Assembly: GCA_003991915.1 (NCBI GenBank)
Contig: RQTK01000088.1
Span: 330,048-394,047, forward strand
Direction: 5' to 3'
DNA length: 64,000 nucleotides
Source of the DNA: Elysia chlorotica
Lineage: Eukaryota; Mollusca; Gastropoda; Plakobranchidae
Part shown: positions 49,158 to 60,600 of the stretch, one piece after another
Layout of the letters: each line of letters begins with the position of its first letter
How positions within the stretch are numbered: the stretch's first letter is position 1
Made by a program: the position numbers and the translations under genes
The notes under the pieces: model-generated
Seen by the model: only the letters and a program-made list of their open reading frames with translations
The model's database searches: none
Told to the model about the DNA's origin: nothing

Positions 49158-49400
49158 TGGCGCGGCCCCACGGCGCGTCTCGTGGAAGAGGGGGGTAGGG
49201 AACGGAGAGTTGGGGGCAAGGTGGGGACGGGCGATCTTGGACGATGTGGGGGCCGGAGTGGCATGGAAGGGAAGGGTGGGGACAAGGCAGTAGTGTTGTG
49301 GAACAGGTTGGGGTGGGGATTCAAGCTCAAGACGGAACGAATGCTTAATATAATGCGGGAGGATTCCTCGGAGGCGAAAGGGCGTGTCGCAACAATGAAT
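49158..49400 (-). promoter_or_regulatory. Candidate 5' leader exon and promoter region of the FE65 gene
   Basis: This is a GC-rich block in AT-rich surroundings. A near-perfect minus-strand donor (CGCGCCA/GTAAGTGA) ends it at 49158, 2.5 kb upstream of the acceptor at 46637. A second donor-like site lies about 45 bp further downstream. A TATA-like TATATTAA on the minus strand near 49350 would place a start site near 49320. All three frames across the proposed junction meet a stop, so the exon would be non-coding. Start site and promoter are inference; the donor is seen. Confidence 0.4.
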
Positions 49401-49586
49401 GAGTATGATTGCCTTTTCGGATTGCATACATGTTTTAAAGAAAATAATGTATTGATTTGTGTGATGATAAATGCGGTCCGAAGCTTACCTCATGGGAAGA
49501 TTTGAATTGGACAAGGCGTATGAATTTGGCAACGTGTAGGAAACGCCCTTTGCAGCAAATTATATTTGGAACAATTGTGCGGGTGT

Positions 49587-49609
49587 CTGTGTGTGTGTGT
49601 GTGTGTGTG

Positions 49610-49656
<47 letters not shown>
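49587..49656. repeat. (GT)n then (GA)n compound microsatellite
   Basis: About 12 GT units are followed by about 21 GA units, then a G run. Confidence 0.97.
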
Positions 49657-49660
<4 letters not shown>

Positions 49661-50875
49661 GGGGGGGGGGATAGCAGATTAAGAAAAAAAATGGATAGCA
49701 AATTAAGAAAAAAAAATGGATTGTTCAAACAAGTGAAAATACAGAAAGAGACCGGGTCTCTATTTAATTTGTCATACTAAGACATAAAAGGCAGTCATGC
49801 AATTGTATATATCTGTCTATACATTCGAGCCTATCGCCCGATAGCATGATCTAAGAACATCTCTCCCAGTGTTTCTTTTGTCTCGGTTGCTAAGTCAGCT
49901 CGGTGAGCGTGTCAGATTTGTCTTCAAGGACCACGCCCTGACAGAAGCGCCTGCGTGAGTACGGTTAATGCCCCAGTCTTCACTACTTAACAAAGCATGC
50001 ATGCAGACACAAAAGGTGTAACCTTGGTGGAAGTGAGTGAGAAGACTCATCAGTGTTAAACGCCTACAGGTCATATACAGGGATGAGGGCCAAGAATAGT
50101 CTGTAACAAATTGTATGCGTTGCCAACCAGAGCCAGAGCGGAGATGCAGACAATTTGTCAACGTTGAGACATTCCACAGCACGGAGATAATAAAAGCGTT
50201 TTGTCAATCCCTGAGAGGGGTGGAATGTTTGAGTAAATATTGAGGCAACTGAATGTGATTAACTTAAGCATTCAGCTCAGGAGAGAGACAGAGACGGTGA
50301 AAGACAGAGAGAGAGTGAGAGACATGGAGAGACAGACATACAGACAAGACAGACAGACAGACAGACAGATAGAAACAGAGACCGACAGAAAGAGAAACAG
50401 ACAGACGGACAAAGACAGGTCGTTTGAAGGAAAATAAGAGATACTGACAGAATTATATCTAGAATAACTTCTATCAATGAGAAAGCTATACGACGCAGTG
50501 AGTGTAAAACATTTCCAAAGGGCAGAATCCAAGAGAATTCCGCCAATAGTCATGATGATGTAGAGCATATTAATCAGTATCGATTTGCCGAGACCGACAT
50601 GGTAGCAACAATCACAGAACACGAGTTTTGTTTTAACCTGTTCCGAAACGGGCGCTCAGAGCAGCCAATTACTACGCAGTACAATCAGTTGTTTAACTAG
50701 TGATACATTCATGTAACCCGCGTAACGCAGGCTGCATCTATGTAAAGTATAGTTAATCGTTACATCGTTACTTTATCGGAGAGTCGAACAGGCGTTAAGG
50801 ACACTAACTTACACGATATAAAATGAAAGCATCATTTCCGCTTCGTCACAAAACCGCTGCGGACAGTGTGCGGAG

Positions 50876-51105
50876 TTTATTTCTTAACGCCCGACGCTAG
50901 CAACAAGGCTATATCGTAGACAAGTCCCAAGACTAACGCCTGGAAATTTACGTGGACTATTCCCTCAACCGATCACATTATAATGACACCGATAACATAT
51001 TAGTAGGGGTCAAAGTTGACCAATAATATTTGTCTCATCCGATTGTGGGTTTCGAACCAGGAGTCTTCCAATTCGTAGACCAACGATCTACCACTAGACC
51101 CCCCC
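50876..51105 (-). mobile_element. Diverged SINE with tRNA-like head
   Basis: TTCTTAACGCCCGACGCTAG, GGCTATATCGTAGACAAGTC, and then a head containing GGTTTCGAACCAGGAGTCTT and GATCTACCACTAGACC, read in reverse. Confidence 0.6.
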
Positions 51106-51904
51106 CCACCCCCACGAAATCACTAGGGCAAAACAATCACCATTATCGGTAACCGATATAGATAAAAGACAAGCGCCCCCTCCCCTCTGTTACCCATTTT
51201 TTTGCTGTTTAAGATATATTCCATCAGTAGCGTGTGTCATCACGCGAAGCTTTACATTAAGTGATGTGCACCTGATAATCTCCATCATTTAATTAGCCTC
51301 TCATTCAACATGGATTGATTAGCTCGTCAATTTCATGGATTGGCTGATACGGTTAGCGTGAGACTGCGGCGGGAGGGCCTCAAGTCAGTTTCACCTTTGT
51401 GATTATACTTACATGTGTCGCTAGATTTCTAATTAACGTTCAAATTCAAAAGGTTTGGGGTAACGGAACCTCTATGTTGGTTACCTGATTCCTCAGCGAA
51501 TTAAAAAAAAATTGAATAGATTTAGCAAACCGCAGGTGTCACTGCATTTTTTACAGTTCGCCATAGCATCATATATTTTGTCATGACATTATTTTTTTTA
51601 ATTAATATGTTCATGTTAAACTGTGATATCATTAGAGAACAAAACTGGAATAACTTCAAGTCTGTGAGCAATGACGCGACGCTGCATAAACCACATTCTC
51701 GAACTCCACAGCATCAGACTAAACAAAATGCAGTTAATACATGTACCGTAGCTTAAAATGGGGTGGAGTGCGGAGTGTGAGACATGCACGAGAGGATTAT
51801 TTATCCATATGATTATCGAATGAACTCAGAACTCAAGCCCGTCGTAAAATAGCGCTTTAAGATAATCATAAAACAGGCATGGTATGCGCCTAAATCACCC
51901 ACAC

Positions 51905-51907
51905 ACG

Positions 51908-51943
<36 letters not shown>
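51905..51943. repeat. (CA)n microsatellite
   Basis: About 18 CA units. Confidence 0.95.
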
Positions 51944-52704
51944 GCACGCAGTAATGGCCGTCTAAGTGGCCCATGTTCGAAGTCTGCTCTCGGGACAGGG
52001 TATGAAAATTCATGACGGTATCAAATCACAAATCCCTCAATCTGTCTCGGGTAGCCCCTGAAGAACCAATGCTATTTTGTTCCCATCGTGTTCTCAGCGT
52101 TTTCTTAAGGCGGTGCTTGGAAGTCGACACTGAGGAAAATACGAACCCTTTTAAAGGAGTGCATTTTTTTCAATTCCTTTTTAATTATTATGTTTCTCCG
52201 ATCAAATCGTATGTTTGTCAGTACTCGTGACCAGCTTTCAAGTTAAAGCCTCGATTTTTTTTTCACAATCAATGAATCTTTTTAGCAGATTATTGGTTCA
52301 TGTTGAAAATTCGGCTAGGGTGGAGTAAAACTGGGGTGAACATGCAAAGTTTTCTCTCGAAATTACATTGGACAATATCGTACACTGTAAGTTACAGTGA
52401 CTCATCTACATGTACGAATCTAATAGTGTTTACAATTGGTGTATGCAAGTGCGCTTATTTTGGAGAAGAGAAGAAAACCCTGAGAGATATAGGACGAGAG
52501 ACAGGCAGACAGAGAGGGATACAGAGACAGAGAGATAGACGAGTGTACGAGGGAGGGGTATCAGTCACCATCTTTTCCCGCGTGGACACCATAGGCGTGA
52601 GTTTAATATAACGCTATGAAAGCAAGATGCAATATCGACCCTCTTGATGGGCTTAGCTCAAGTAAGGGTTTAAGGAGTAACGATTTAAGACACGATCGAA
52701 TAGT

Positions 52705-52880
52705 TGTAGTTGGTTTGACGTCCAACATCAGCACTATATATGCTATATTGTGGACGGTCCGCAAGACTGACGTCTGATAATTAATGTGCCGCCACACACG
52801 AGTCAGGGCGGGGATACCATGACTCTTGTCTCAGTTGGTCATATTATATATTATACTGACAAGGACCCAACACGGGCGTT
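52705..52880 (-). mobile_element. tRNA-derived SINE, head lost
   Basis: TTGGTTTGACGTCCAACATC, then GCCACACACGAGTCAGGGCG and ATACCATGACTCTTGTCTCA. The element fades after GACAAGGACCCAACACG. Confidence 0.7.
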
Positions 52881-54447
52881 AAATTTTAAAATACTGCACG
52901 ACAGTTATTGATTCAACGCGTCAACTTATTGACAGCGAATGAGCCCACAATGTGACAAATGTTGACCGCGAAAAGATAACCAGGGTTATCAGCTTTCCAT
53001 CCAGATACAGCCATTAGAGATAATGGGAACATCAAAGCTATTGTCTGTGACGGAGAGTTGTTTTGGTTTTTTCTTGTTATGGTCCAATCCGTGCCAGCTA
53101 TTCACCGACACGGAGATAAAAGGAAACGGCGATTAATTTCCCGAGGCCCGTGTCAAGATAGCGGGACGCGCAAGGAAGGCGATAAAATGAAAGCCATTAA
53201 AGTTTTAAATTGCACAAGCTAGCGGGTGATGGATTACGTGAGGATGCCTCGCCTCGGTCAGGGCTCCGGGGCTGCCAGTAAATTACTCAACCACTCACTC
53301 TGGCTACAGCCACAGATATCGATCAGAGAGCGATGAGTGTCTCTAGAGGTCTTACGATGATTGGGCCCAAAGCAAGACGGAGATGCTAGGTAAAGGAATC
53401 TGCATCGGCGTCTAACCATACCACTATCCTAGACTTACGGAGCCAATGCTTGATCAGGAAACCCCTTGCTGAAAGGACATGATTACGTCATCCATTTCAT
53501 GTCGTGTGGATCGCATAGTCTATTCTGTCTGAGACCCAATACAGACTTTACGATACACACCGCAATAACGGACGACGTAATGACATGGGATTTTCGGATC
53601 GCTCATTGGTTCCCTAAGTCTACGATAGATCTACCATTGGACGCCAATTATTTATCGTCTTCGTTTTTCCTATGTGACGCGTTATCGCAAAACCTATAGT
53701 GCTGGTGCATTCCACACCCTCCCTGGTGTAGTCAGTGTAGTCACTGTACCCAACAGTGTTAGCAGGCAGGCTCTAATCGCCTTTAGGTCGTGTTCTTTTT
53801 TTTTTGTTTTTTGTTCCGGCGCAACGCCCTCAGAAACATATCACAGCATTGCATAATATCACGCAGGTTTGGTTTATCTGGGGGCTCACAGGCTCAGACC
53901 ACTAGGACAAACTCGCATTTTTTTCCGTACCACAGGAGGAAGCAATGGACTCGATGGATTGCGTTGTTGTTTGTTGGTTTGTACCTCCATAACCCATCAG
54001 ATAATTGTTACCGCTGTTCACACAAAAAATGTTAAAGAATAAATTATTTTGCTGGGCGATTGGCGTTGATCAATTAGTCCAAGTCGATACTTTTTTAGTT
54101 AAGTGAGGTGCTTATCATATCAATTTTAAAGTTCAAATTTAAGTTTTAATTCCCAGCATTTTAGACAGTCACGTATTTTTAAATTAACATGCGATAACAA
54201 TTCACACAAAAATAACCAAAGGTCCACAAAAACCAAATTTAAAAAACAGACACATTATTTCTTTCTCTGACAATTATTTTCAAAAACTTGAACGAGTCGC
54301 TATGAAGTCAATACGTGGACAGGAATGGGATGCCAAGAGTTATCCCCCGTGTCCGACAGCCCAGGTTCCGGTGAGTGGAGTCAGATGACAGTCACCTGTG
54401 GTCGATGGAGGACTTCGCGCGGACTCCCAATGACACGCCTTCTTTAA

Positions 54448-54675
54448 CATAAGAAGCCACGGAGCAGTTGATCTGTCTCCATACGTCTACGTTTTACATA
54501 TAGGGCATCCCTGCAGGAAGTTTGATCCTGACTCACTGTGCACAATATCGGCCATATATATGCGGCCCAAAAGTTGATTTGTCTCGATGTACGTCTACAA
54601 CGTGAAAGCAGATACCTATAGGGCATCTGGGCAGGAAGTGTGATTGTGTGTAAAGTGCACAAAATGGGCACAGTG
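54448..54675. repeat. Two-copy ~107-bp tandem repeat
   Basis: GTTGATCTGTCTCCATACGT then TATAGGGCATC then GCAGGAAGT recurs with moderate divergence in 54458-54550 and 54565-54668. Confidence 0.65.
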
Positions 54676-54815
54676 AGTCGTAGCGAGTTTCTCTGAAAGA
54701 CAGTTGTTTTGACATGTTCACCTCTGACAACTGCTTGGGTTTTGTTTCAGAATGATATTTATTGTTTTGTTGTTGGTTTTTTTGCATTTTGTGGGATTTG
54801 TCTTGCTTGTTGACG

Positions 54816-54905
54816 TTCTATTACTTTGATAAAATGTGTTATAATAGCAGACATTCACCACATCAACACTAAAAGGTTTTCTGTGTGTGTGTATTTTGTT
54901 TTGGT

Positions 54906-54943
<38 letters not shown>

Positions 54944-55077
54944 CGTACCAGATTTGAAGCGATGCTTAAGTTCTATTACTTTGATAAAATGTGTTATAAT
55001 AGCTGACAGTTCGTTCCATCGTCGCCATAAGGTTCTGTGGGCGTGCGTGTGTGTGTGTGTGTATTTTGTTTTGGTTA

Positions 55078-55114
<37 letters not shown>

Positions 55115-55142
55115 AAGGGAACCAGATTTGAAGCAATGCTTA
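54816..55142. repeat. Two-copy ~154-bp tandem repeat with GT tracts
   Basis: TTCTATTACTTTGATAAAAT starts each copy (54816 and 54971). Each continues through a GT microsatellite and ends CCAGATTTGAAGC then ATGCTTAA. The GT tracts expanded independently. Confidence 0.85.
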
Positions 55143-55649
55143 AAAAAAAACGTAACGCGAAGAAAAGCGAATGAACATCGGTAAGCCAAAAATAGATTGG
55201 TTCTGTACAAAATGTGGCAATGTCCCTCGCTTACCTACAGAAAATTCAATATTCGATCCCAATATCCCCTCCATATTGGTTCTCAACCGACCCCACCCCC
55301 TCCTTTTTTTTATCTTTTCTCCGAGGAAAATATATTATGAGACGTTGGCATAAACCAATACGGTTATAACCTGGTCTGGTCATGAGAATAAAGTGAAGAA
55401 AAAAGTTATGAATATTCCCATGACAATATTGCTTAGCTTTATTTGTCGAAAACCAAAAGGATTGTTATTACGTAAGTATCTATTCTTTAATATTTTAATG
55501 CATTTTTTCCAATATGTATCAAACCAGTCATCCCGCGGCTTAAGTCGAACGGCTTGAAATTGTGAAATTTCTTTACTATCAAGAAATAATGTGCCCGCGT
55601 AGCATAATGTGGTTGTCAAATTAAAACATTTTCACTGCAATTTTTTTTC

Positions 55650-55876
55650 GTGGTATTTCGCAACTGTTCTGGGTTTAGACATAGGCTTTCTTTTTGAATT
55701 TCGCAACTGTTGTGAATTTAGACATAGGCTTTCTTTTTGTCCGAGAAATAAAAAAACTAAATTTAGCAAAATGAAAGTTCAACCCAAAAAAAATTATCTA
55801 TAACTCTCCATATGACTCCAAATTCAGTTCAACCCAAAAAAAATTATCTATAACTCTCCATATGACTCCAAATTCA
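55650..55876. repeat. Two adjacent short tandem duplications (about 45 and 49 bp)
   Basis: TTTCGCAACTGTT then TTTAGACATAGGCTTTC occurs twice in 55658-55740. AGTTCAACCCAAAAAAAATT and the rest of its 49-bp unit occur twice, apparently identically, in 55777-55875, so this copy event is very recent. Confidence 0.85.
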
Positions 55877-57204
55877 TGCCCAAATCCCAGATTTCCTTGA
55901 ATGTCATCACCCAATAAAAGAATAAATATGTTGTGCCATTTTCAGAGAACCCAGGAAATAAGGAAATGCCAGTGGCCCAAATACATATACGAGCATAAAT
56001 TTGGATATTTCGAAACCGCCCAATAGTAACCAGTTCTCCGAGACCCTAGACAGACCGGAGTCTCTCCGAAGGGTATTGATTGCACATCGAGGGACCAGCT
56101 AGTCAGAAACAATCTATACCACGGCTCGATGGGTATAGCACTGAGATTGGAACACCAGAGAAACAAACTGGGGAGAAGAACTAAAGTAGAGATGAGTGTA
56201 TTGATGGGTTGGGGGTGGGTAAGGAGATAGAGAGTGAGGTGTGTTTCACAATGGGGTAATTCTTATGCGATTTCTAGATTAAGGGGGTGGAAGTCTAAAA
56301 AAATGAAAAGAGAACAAGGAGGTTGGAAGTAGGTAAATCATATCACATTATGTTGAGAACAGAGACAAGTGGCGGAAGAAAGTTAGCTATGTGGTTAGAG
56401 AAGTGGAAAGGAAAAAGAGGGTAAAATGGTAGGATCATACAGGGAGACAGTATATTTGATTTGAATTTTAAAGTAAGTAATTTTAATCGGAAGATCCTCA
56501 TTATGGTTGCTAAAGGTTTAATGTCGTTCCTCTTTACCTCGTTATATCAATATTGCTGCATGCAGCTCGAAAATAAAAATAAAAATTACATATTAGGTGC
56601 CATTTTTTTAATTAAAAGAGAGGAACACAATATCGCCTTACTGGCGACTGAATTAAATGTAAGGTCTCTTGAAATATATCAAGTAGTTGACATGTACAGT
56701 GTACAACCATAAACGAAGTAACACCTATATGCTCAAAAATATGACCAATCTATATACATGTAGTGGAAAAAAGGGAGAATTGACCATAATAAACTATTGT
56801 TTATAGAGCGTTAACCAAGACATATCACACTATATTTAGACTGCCGAGAAGGTAACTCTGACAACCGTTTATGTCCTTCCGCTTTCTGAAAAATCCTATA
56901 CGGAGATGAGAGCTTCAGCTGAGATTCGAACTCGTATTTTCTACTTGTTGATCTAAAATATAATCGATTGAGCGATCCTCGTCCTCATACCTTCACACCT
57001 CCACAGTTACACCGAATAGTGTGGGTCACGTTGACCTCGGTGAATAATTATGTCACCCTATGACTAGCTCTGGAGGTCGCAGTATTCTGGCATGAGCTAC
57101 ATACAAGTGGTCGAATTGTCGTGGCTCTCGCACGGTGGTCAGGAGGCACACCACTCTCAAACAGAACGGTAATCCACCGTAAGCTTAAAACAAAGTAAAG
57201 CTTA

Positions 57205-57415
57205 GGTTTGGTTAATTAACGACCAATAGCGGCATCGCGCCCGGTACCCCTGAGCGGGTTGGGATACGCAGGAACTTGTCAATCAAATCATACATAATAT
57301 ATACCGACACCGGCCACATCAGTAGATAAAAAATTGCAGAAGTCAGAGCGGGGCTCGTACTCTGGATATCCTTCATCAGGATACGACACCCTGACCATTA
57401 GTTTAATTGCTTGCT
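57205..57415 (-). mobile_element. Strongly diverged SINE
   Basis: The TTTGGTTAATTAACGACCAA start, ACCGACACCGGCCACATCAG in the middle, and a B-box-like GCTCGTACTCTGG at the end follow the family order. Confidence 0.4.
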
Positions 57416-58167
57416 AGGTTATAGACGGAACTTTAAAAAAAAAATTCACAACGGCGCTTATCCTTAACAGGAATCGTTATTGCGGCTATTCCAATAAAGT
57501 ACCATATTCAGACTACGGCAGTCCTGATAAAAACTTGTAGTGATCCTGATGACAAGGCGATGTTAAAGAGCTGAAGTGGTCCTAGGTTCATTAAGTTGAC
57601 ACAGTGCATGCACTCCTCCCAGGACGGGGTCAAACTAGTAAAACCAGCAATATATTGAAGCGCGTCTGACGGACGACGGTAGAAAGAGCGACTGCAACTC
57701 GTAACGCGATATTGCCATTTTTTTTTTTATTTTACAAGGTCTATCGGTACTTTTCAACAAGTTAATGAAGGAGCTGATTTCTACACTGCACTTGGTGGCT
57801 TGAAAACAAATTAAAATTAGTCACCCGGATTTTTTTTTTTTAAAGACAATAAGAACTCTCCCTAAACTTCAATATCTTACTCCCACACCCCAACCTCTCT
57901 GCTTCTCTCCCTTGCTCTCTCTCTCAATCTCAATCTACCTCTCCCTCTCTTTCATTATTTCACTCTATAATTCGTTCTCCCTCTCTTTATATCTCCCGCG
58001 CCATCAATTCGGCCCAGCACTAACCAGTAACCAGCTTCTGAGAAAGATGCCTCAAGGGACTTTTACAGGTCGAGGGGCGAGCAGTAGAGCCGGTAATAGC
58101 CCAGGCACAACCGACACGAGACTGGCTGAGGCGGTCCATGAAATGAGATGAGATGAGGGAAGGACCA

Positions 58168-58210
58168 CTCACTCTCTGGGTCCCCTGTGCGACAACTCGT
58201 TTAAGGGCGG
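58168..58210 (-). CDS. Weak candidate 43-nt exon on the minus strand
   Basis: On the minus strand the acceptor-like ATAGATTTTGTAG is followed by GGTCCGCCCTTAAACGAG and ends at a strong donor CAGAGA/GTGAGTGG. Joined after the candidate exon at 62251 in phase 1 it stays open (RSALKRVVAQGTQR). Nothing in the peptide is recognisable and the onward junction is unknown. It could be chance; coordinates are accurate to a few bases. Confidence 0.2.
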
Positions 58211-59865
58211 ACCCTACAAAATCTATGTGGTTGGGCCTTACTGTACCAAATATTTAAGGTGCTGAGTGACTCAGCTTTATGCGGCTCACTCACAGAATAA
58301 GATACATCATCAATAGATGCGCGCTCCTATCTGAGTGCCTCATGTGACATGTAGTATCTATATAAAGGAAAGTTATAAAAATAAAACTAATCATCAATAT
58401 CGTTGGTCAAAAAAAAAACAATGAGCGTCTCTTAGTTTATCGTCTTCTGGGTTTCAAATGTGTTGCTCTATGGTTCCTCATACTGTGATACATAATGATG
58501 TTTGTATCAATAAATTTTTTAGGTCATTGGCATACCTCAAACTCTTTTGTGTCTGTTAAGCAATGCCCCATTAGAATCACCACAAGGAAAACTGGTTGTT
58601 CATATTGGTCAGTCAATGAGGCCCCAGCGTTTACTGCGCCTCACCGCAGTCAATATATCACCAGGGAGCCAAATCTCCTCAAACACTTCTTTAAACCCAT
58701 CAAATTTGAAACCCTAATGACGTTTAAAGAAAAGAATAGTTGTAGCTTTAAAATGAGTGTTCCTAGCCTTTGCGATGACTCCATTTTGCACCAGTAAATT
58801 CCCCTAGACCTGTAGCAACGAAGAGCGACCAGTAGGCTACCACACCGTTGATATATGGGCCAAGCGTCCCTGCCGACCGCTCTCCGAAAGCTCCGTGAAC
58901 CGCGAGAGAACCTTGTTTTCATTACCTCCAAATTGGGCTGCTACGTGACAAAAATGAGGGAAAGCTGACTCACCGCACAACAAAAAAGGTCATAAAAATG
59001 TAAGATTTAGTCGAGACATTAGCACCACAGCTGATTCTGCTTAAGTAAAATAGAATGAAGGAGAGAGGCGAGAGGAGTAGAAAGAAATGTGTAGAAAAAG
59101 AAAATTGCGACAAACAATGAGGGAAGAGAGACAGACAAGCGAACAGACAGACATAGAGAGAGAAAGGAGTAGGGTGGGGGAGGGGAGACAGGTGGTCGGA
59201 AAAATAGAGATTACTCAGATTATATGGGGAGAAGAAAGGGGGAGGCATAAAAAAACAGACAGAAAATAGTCAAAAACCCAACGATTAGGTAGAGAGGAAT
59301 TGAGGTGGGTGTTTTGTTTTGTTATGCTTTAAAAGTACATGAGCTCGAGCCAATGAGGTCATCATAAAAGACGTCCGGCGAATCAAATTAAGCAAGGGTT
59401 GGTATTTTTTCCTTTCTGAAACTAAACGCCGTCTAAAAATATTAGTTTTTGTTTCATTTGTTGTATTTTTTAATTACAATGACAGGAGCTTCATTGTCGA
59501 CACGTAGACGAGCCTTTACCTAAATCCAGCAATGACCTGGTTTAAAACCAGCTAGGCAGGAACATAACTAGTGGTTACGCTTGCCAAATCTAACTCTGTC
59601 AACATCAATGACTCTATCCGAGCGAGCCCGTCCGCAATAATCATGATGCATAGTTCGGTTTGCATTTCTCTTCTGAACATGTCTCAATATTTCTTTAAAT
59701 GCGCGAATTTACCACCACAACCACCACTAGAGACACTAACAGGCATTGAAATACCAAGAAAGATGTCTCGGGAGACATTGAAACCAAAGAGCGATCGTTG
59801 TTTGTTTGGTTGGTTGTTGTTGTTGTTTTTTTTACAAAAATGTCAAGATTGCTCCGATTGTTCTG

Positions 59866-59955
59866 TATAGAGGGAGGAAGAGAATTCTCTCCCTCTCTCC
59901 CTCTCTCCGGGTTTAACGTCTCCTAAGTTCCCTGGGGATCCTATACGGCGATATT
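59866..59955. repeat. Short dispersed hairpin element, copy 2
   Basis: GAGGGAGGAAGAGAATTCTC is followed by CTCTCCGGGTTTAACGTCTC and CCTATACGGCGA. Tail-like pieces (ATCCTATACGG) also occur at 29749 and 56890. Confidence 0.6.
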
Positions 59956-60164
59956 GCTCCGATTCTTCAGTACCAAGATCTAAATAAGAGAATCCCTTTT
60001 CCAGTGAGCGTAATTGTGCCATTCGTTCTTTTCGTGTTCATGGAAAGACGTGTATTTTGAAAAGGCCTAAGTCCAACCCATGCTTTGCAGGTTGTAATAC
60101 AAGCAAACATTTGCCTTAAGACGCTATTTACCGAGGCTGTGAGGAAAGAGCTGTTGGAGAGCTC

Positions 60165-60600
60165 ATGACTCAGATTGAGTGCCGGAGAAATCAGAGCGTT
60201 AGGAGTAGGGGGCGCGTCCACTTGACTCCCAATCAAGCTGCACCAGATCTAGATCTACATCTCAAGCCTCTGGTCCAATGTCCGGCCGAGCAGCCCGCTT
60301 CAGGACCGGATGTCGGTCCACACTGGTCCACACTGGCCTCTCGTGTCGCCCGCCAGGGACAGGGAGCAGGGGGCTGGTGGGCCGGACTCATCGTGTCGCC
60401 GCTCTTGATTAAACTGGTCGATGGCTCTCCTCCCGCCACCACGCAAACTTCATTAGCTGGACACATAGAACAGGCGGCCAGGGAGCCAGAGGATGGAGAG
60501 ATATCAGGCCAGGACACAGAGGAAAAGGGGGAAAATGGCCAGCATATCTCGATCTTTATAGAAAGTATCAAACCAGACGAAAGGGGGAAAATGTTACGGC
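60165..60600. other. GC-rich block upstream of the FE65 gene
   Basis: About 430 bp is richer in G+C and CpG than its AT-rich flanks, with an AP-1-like ATGACTCA at its left end and a CCAAT near 60270. A 156-codon plus-strand frame and a 112-codon minus-strand frame cross it, but neither resembles a known protein or has convincing splice borders. A SINE A-box-like piece closes it on the right at 60590-60631. Confidence 0.3.

Larger units (their letters stand above)
1..49400 (-). other. APBB: FE65/APBB-family adaptor gene locus, 3' part beyond window
   Basis: This minus-strand locus contains seven coding exons whose GT/AG borders and phases agree at all six junctions (1, 2, 0, 1, 0, 2). Their total is 2673 nt, or 891 codons. 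Protein order is a Ser-rich and acidic N-terminus, WW domain (about residues 729-757), linker, and start of PTB1 (from about 844). FE65 proteins are cytoplasmic and nuclear adaptors: the WW domain binds proline-rich partners, PTB1 binds factors such as CP2/Tip60/LRP, and PTB2 binds the APP tail. Those roles are family knowledge, not seen here. The second half of PTB1 and all of PTB2 must lie below position 1. The N-terminus is much longer than in human APBB1, where the WW domain begins near residue 250. The upstream limit at 49.4 kb is an estimate. Confidence 0.85.
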
